From contig DYSI01000021.1 of the NCBI GenBank assembly GCA_020718275.1, positions 1-34,479 of the forward strand: a stretch of DNA of 34,479 nucleotides. Direction: 5' to 3'. This document shows positions 33,203 to 34,479 of the stretch, piece by piece. Each line of letters opens with the position of its first letter. The stretch's first letter is position 1. The stretch is from Draconibacterium orientale (lineage in GTDB: Bacteria; Bacteroidota; Bacteroidia; Bacteroidales; UBA1556). The notes beneath the pieces were generated by a model. The model made no database searches. It saw nothing but the letters and a program-made list of their open reading frames with translations, and was not told the origin of the DNA. The position numbers were made by a program, and so were the translations under genes.

Positions 33203-34462
33203 ATGACTCGATATCTATTTTTACTAATAGCGCTGATAGTATTTAATGTTCAATTATCTAATGCACAGCAAGATACCCTAAGAATACTTTTCTTAGGAAA
33301 CAGTTTTACGAATGCCAATAATTTGCCAAGTGTTTTCGAGCAATTGGCAATTTCAGCTGGAAAAAAGGTTTATGTGGAGGAAAATTCCCCAGGAGGTTAT
33401 ACCTTGAGCGGACACGTTCAAAACCCAATAAGTTTGCAGAAAATAGCGAATGGCCATTGGGATTTTGTAATTATGCAAGAGCAAAGTCAAATTCCATCCT
33501 GGATACCAGATCGTGATACTCTGATGTATCCCTATGCCATTGCGCTCGATAGTTTGATACATGCTGCTAATGTTTGCAGCCGTAGCTTATTTTTCATGAC
33601 GTGGGCGCATAAAAATGGTGATTTAGGATTGCCAGTAGGAAGCGATACCTACGAAGGAATGCAGCAGCGATTGCGTAGTGGCTACAAAACCATTGCTGAT
33701 TCGTTGGATGCTGCTCTTGCTCCCTGTGGTTGGGCTTGGCGTACGGTTCGGCAACAATTTCCTGATATTGAGTTATATGCATCCGATGGCTATCACCCTT
33801 CGTTTAGCGGAACTTATTTGGCTGCCTGTACTTTTTTTGCCTGTATTTTTCAACAATCCGTTGCAGGGAATCCCTATATGCCAAATCTTGGGCATGCAGA
33901 TGCTATAGCTTTGCAAACCATCGCTTCTCAAACGGTGCTTGATAGTTTGAATGTATGGAATACAGGTCTTTATGATCCTGAAACTAATGCTGCTTTCAAC
34001 TTTGTTCAGAATGGAGCTCAATTCTATTTTATAAATCAATCCACCAAAGCTGTGAATTATGAATGGCAGTTTGGCGATGGAAATCACAGCCAATTGCAGC
34101 ATCCCAGTTATACTTACCAGGATACAGGCTATTTTTCGGTTCAGTTGATTAGTTCAAATGATTGCAGTGCCGATACTATTACCCAACAGGTTTATATTGC
34201 CGGATCGAATGGTTTAGTAAGGCTTGAAAATGCAGAACTGAGTATTTTTCCCAATCCAACAAGGGGAAATATTTATCTTCAATCAGCAGTTGCAATTCAG
34301 AAACTGAGTATCGTGAATATTTTTGGGGAACTGCTTTTTCAACTAGATACAAATAAAAACAAACTCCAAATGGATACCCATTTTCTAGCTAAAGGAGTTT
34401 ATTGGATTAAAATTGAGTTAGCCAATGGAACTCAACAAATAAAGAAAATACTAGTGTTATAA
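33203..34462 (+). CDS. Secreted SGNH-type hydrolase with PKD domain and T9SS tail
   Basis: 419 residues. The signal peptide ends near SNAQ (about 21). The catalytic domain (25-235) has GDS-like nucleophile Ser34 in FLGNSFT, PGGYTL for the oxyanion Gly, the QEQSQIP segment, and the Asp195-Gly-Tyr-His198 pair in ASDGYHPS. This is an SGNH/GDSL fold similar to DUF4886 proteins, which often act as esterases or carbohydrate deacetylases. A PKD domain (about 255-332) shows YEWQFGDGNHS and YTYQDTGYFSVQL. The T9SS type A tail is about 340-419 (LSIFPNPTRGNIYL, KGVYWIKI). Substrate unknown. It probably shares a transcript with the preceding peptidase, and both travel through the same secretion system. 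Confidence 0.85.
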   Translation: MTRYLFLLIALIVFNVQLSNAQQDTLRILFLGNSFTNANNLPSVFEQLAISAGKKVYVEENSPGGYTLSGHVQNPISLQKIANGHWDFVIMQEQSQIPSWIPDRDTLMYPYAIALDSLIHAANVCSRSLFFMTWAHKNGDLGLPVGSDTYEGMQQRLRSGYKTIADSLDAALAPCGWAWRTVRQQFPDIELYASDGYHPSFSGTYLAACTFFACIFQQSVAGNPYMPNLGHADAIALQTIASQTVLDSLNVWNTGLYDPETNAAFNFVQNGAQFYFINQSTKAVNYEWQFGDGNHSQLQHPSYTYQDTGYFSVQLISSNDCSADTITQQVYIAGSNGLVRLENAELSIFPNPTRGNIYLQSAVAIQKLSIVNIFGELLFQLDTNKNKLQMDTHFLAKGVYWIKIELANGTQQIKKILVL

Positions 34463-34479
34463 AAAGCTGTTCATCAAAT

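Noticed and set aside
33773-34102. 109-codon minus-strand open frame
   Set aside because: Antisense to the well-supported SGNH hydrolase gene with motif-bearing sequence on the plus strand; treated as a shadow.

Overview
The window comes from a Bacteroidota (Bacteroidetes) genome, class undetermined. The DNA is AT-rich. Ribosome binding sites are weak or absent, and several genes are preceded by the phylum's -7 promoter box TAnnTTTG. Phylum-typical content includes S16 with a long charged tail, the bamD-rpoZ-coaBC-DUF4835 operon, a BT_3928-type DoxX protein beside a DUF1599 protein, CarboxypepD_reg/TonB-plug proteins, and two secreted proteins with type IX secretion (T9SS) C-terminal sorting domains. 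I see no rRNA, tRNA, CRISPR array, phage gene or intact insertion sequence.

Layout. Positions 1-8,425 hold mostly single genes: a membrane-anchored transglutaminase-like protein, fabG, rpsP (minus), a sigma-54-type response regulator without a DNA-binding domain, ffh, a minus-strand pair (SDR oxidoreductase plus an acidic unknown protein), and a PfkB sugar kinase. tsaD (minus, 8,450-9,469) and the bamD operon (9,825-13,100) diverge from a 355-bp intergenic region. Then tpiA-ruvX-def-lipoprotein (13,208-15,559) ends at a clear terminator and is followed by DUF1599-DoxX-ABC permease (15,652-18,621). Together these run co-directionally for almost 9 kb.

A minus-strand pair follows (18,624-20,671): a TonB-receptor plug protein with no beta-barrel, and a second protein sharing its N-terminal CarboxypepD_reg-like domain. 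Next comes a non-genic stretch of about 1.1 kb. It holds a 235-bp element bounded by perfect 13-bp inverted repeats, plus open frames without credible starts that look like gene remnants.

The accessory right part is a sensory cluster: a divergent CheR-like methyltransferase, a membrane hybrid histidine kinase with two receivers, and a 1,743-residue hybrid kinase with about eight PAS domains whose start overlaps the previous stop. No DNA-binding output protein accompanies them. The window closes with two T9SS cargo proteins in tandem: a papain-like peptidase with a lectin-like domain, and an SGNH-type hydrolase with a PKD domain.

Nothing here is convincingly a wholly new system. The best candidates for a second look are the barrel-less plug operon, the CheR/tandem hybrid kinase cluster, the inverted-repeat element with its adjoining gene remnant, and the HTH-less sigma-54 activator with an altered GAFTGA loop.
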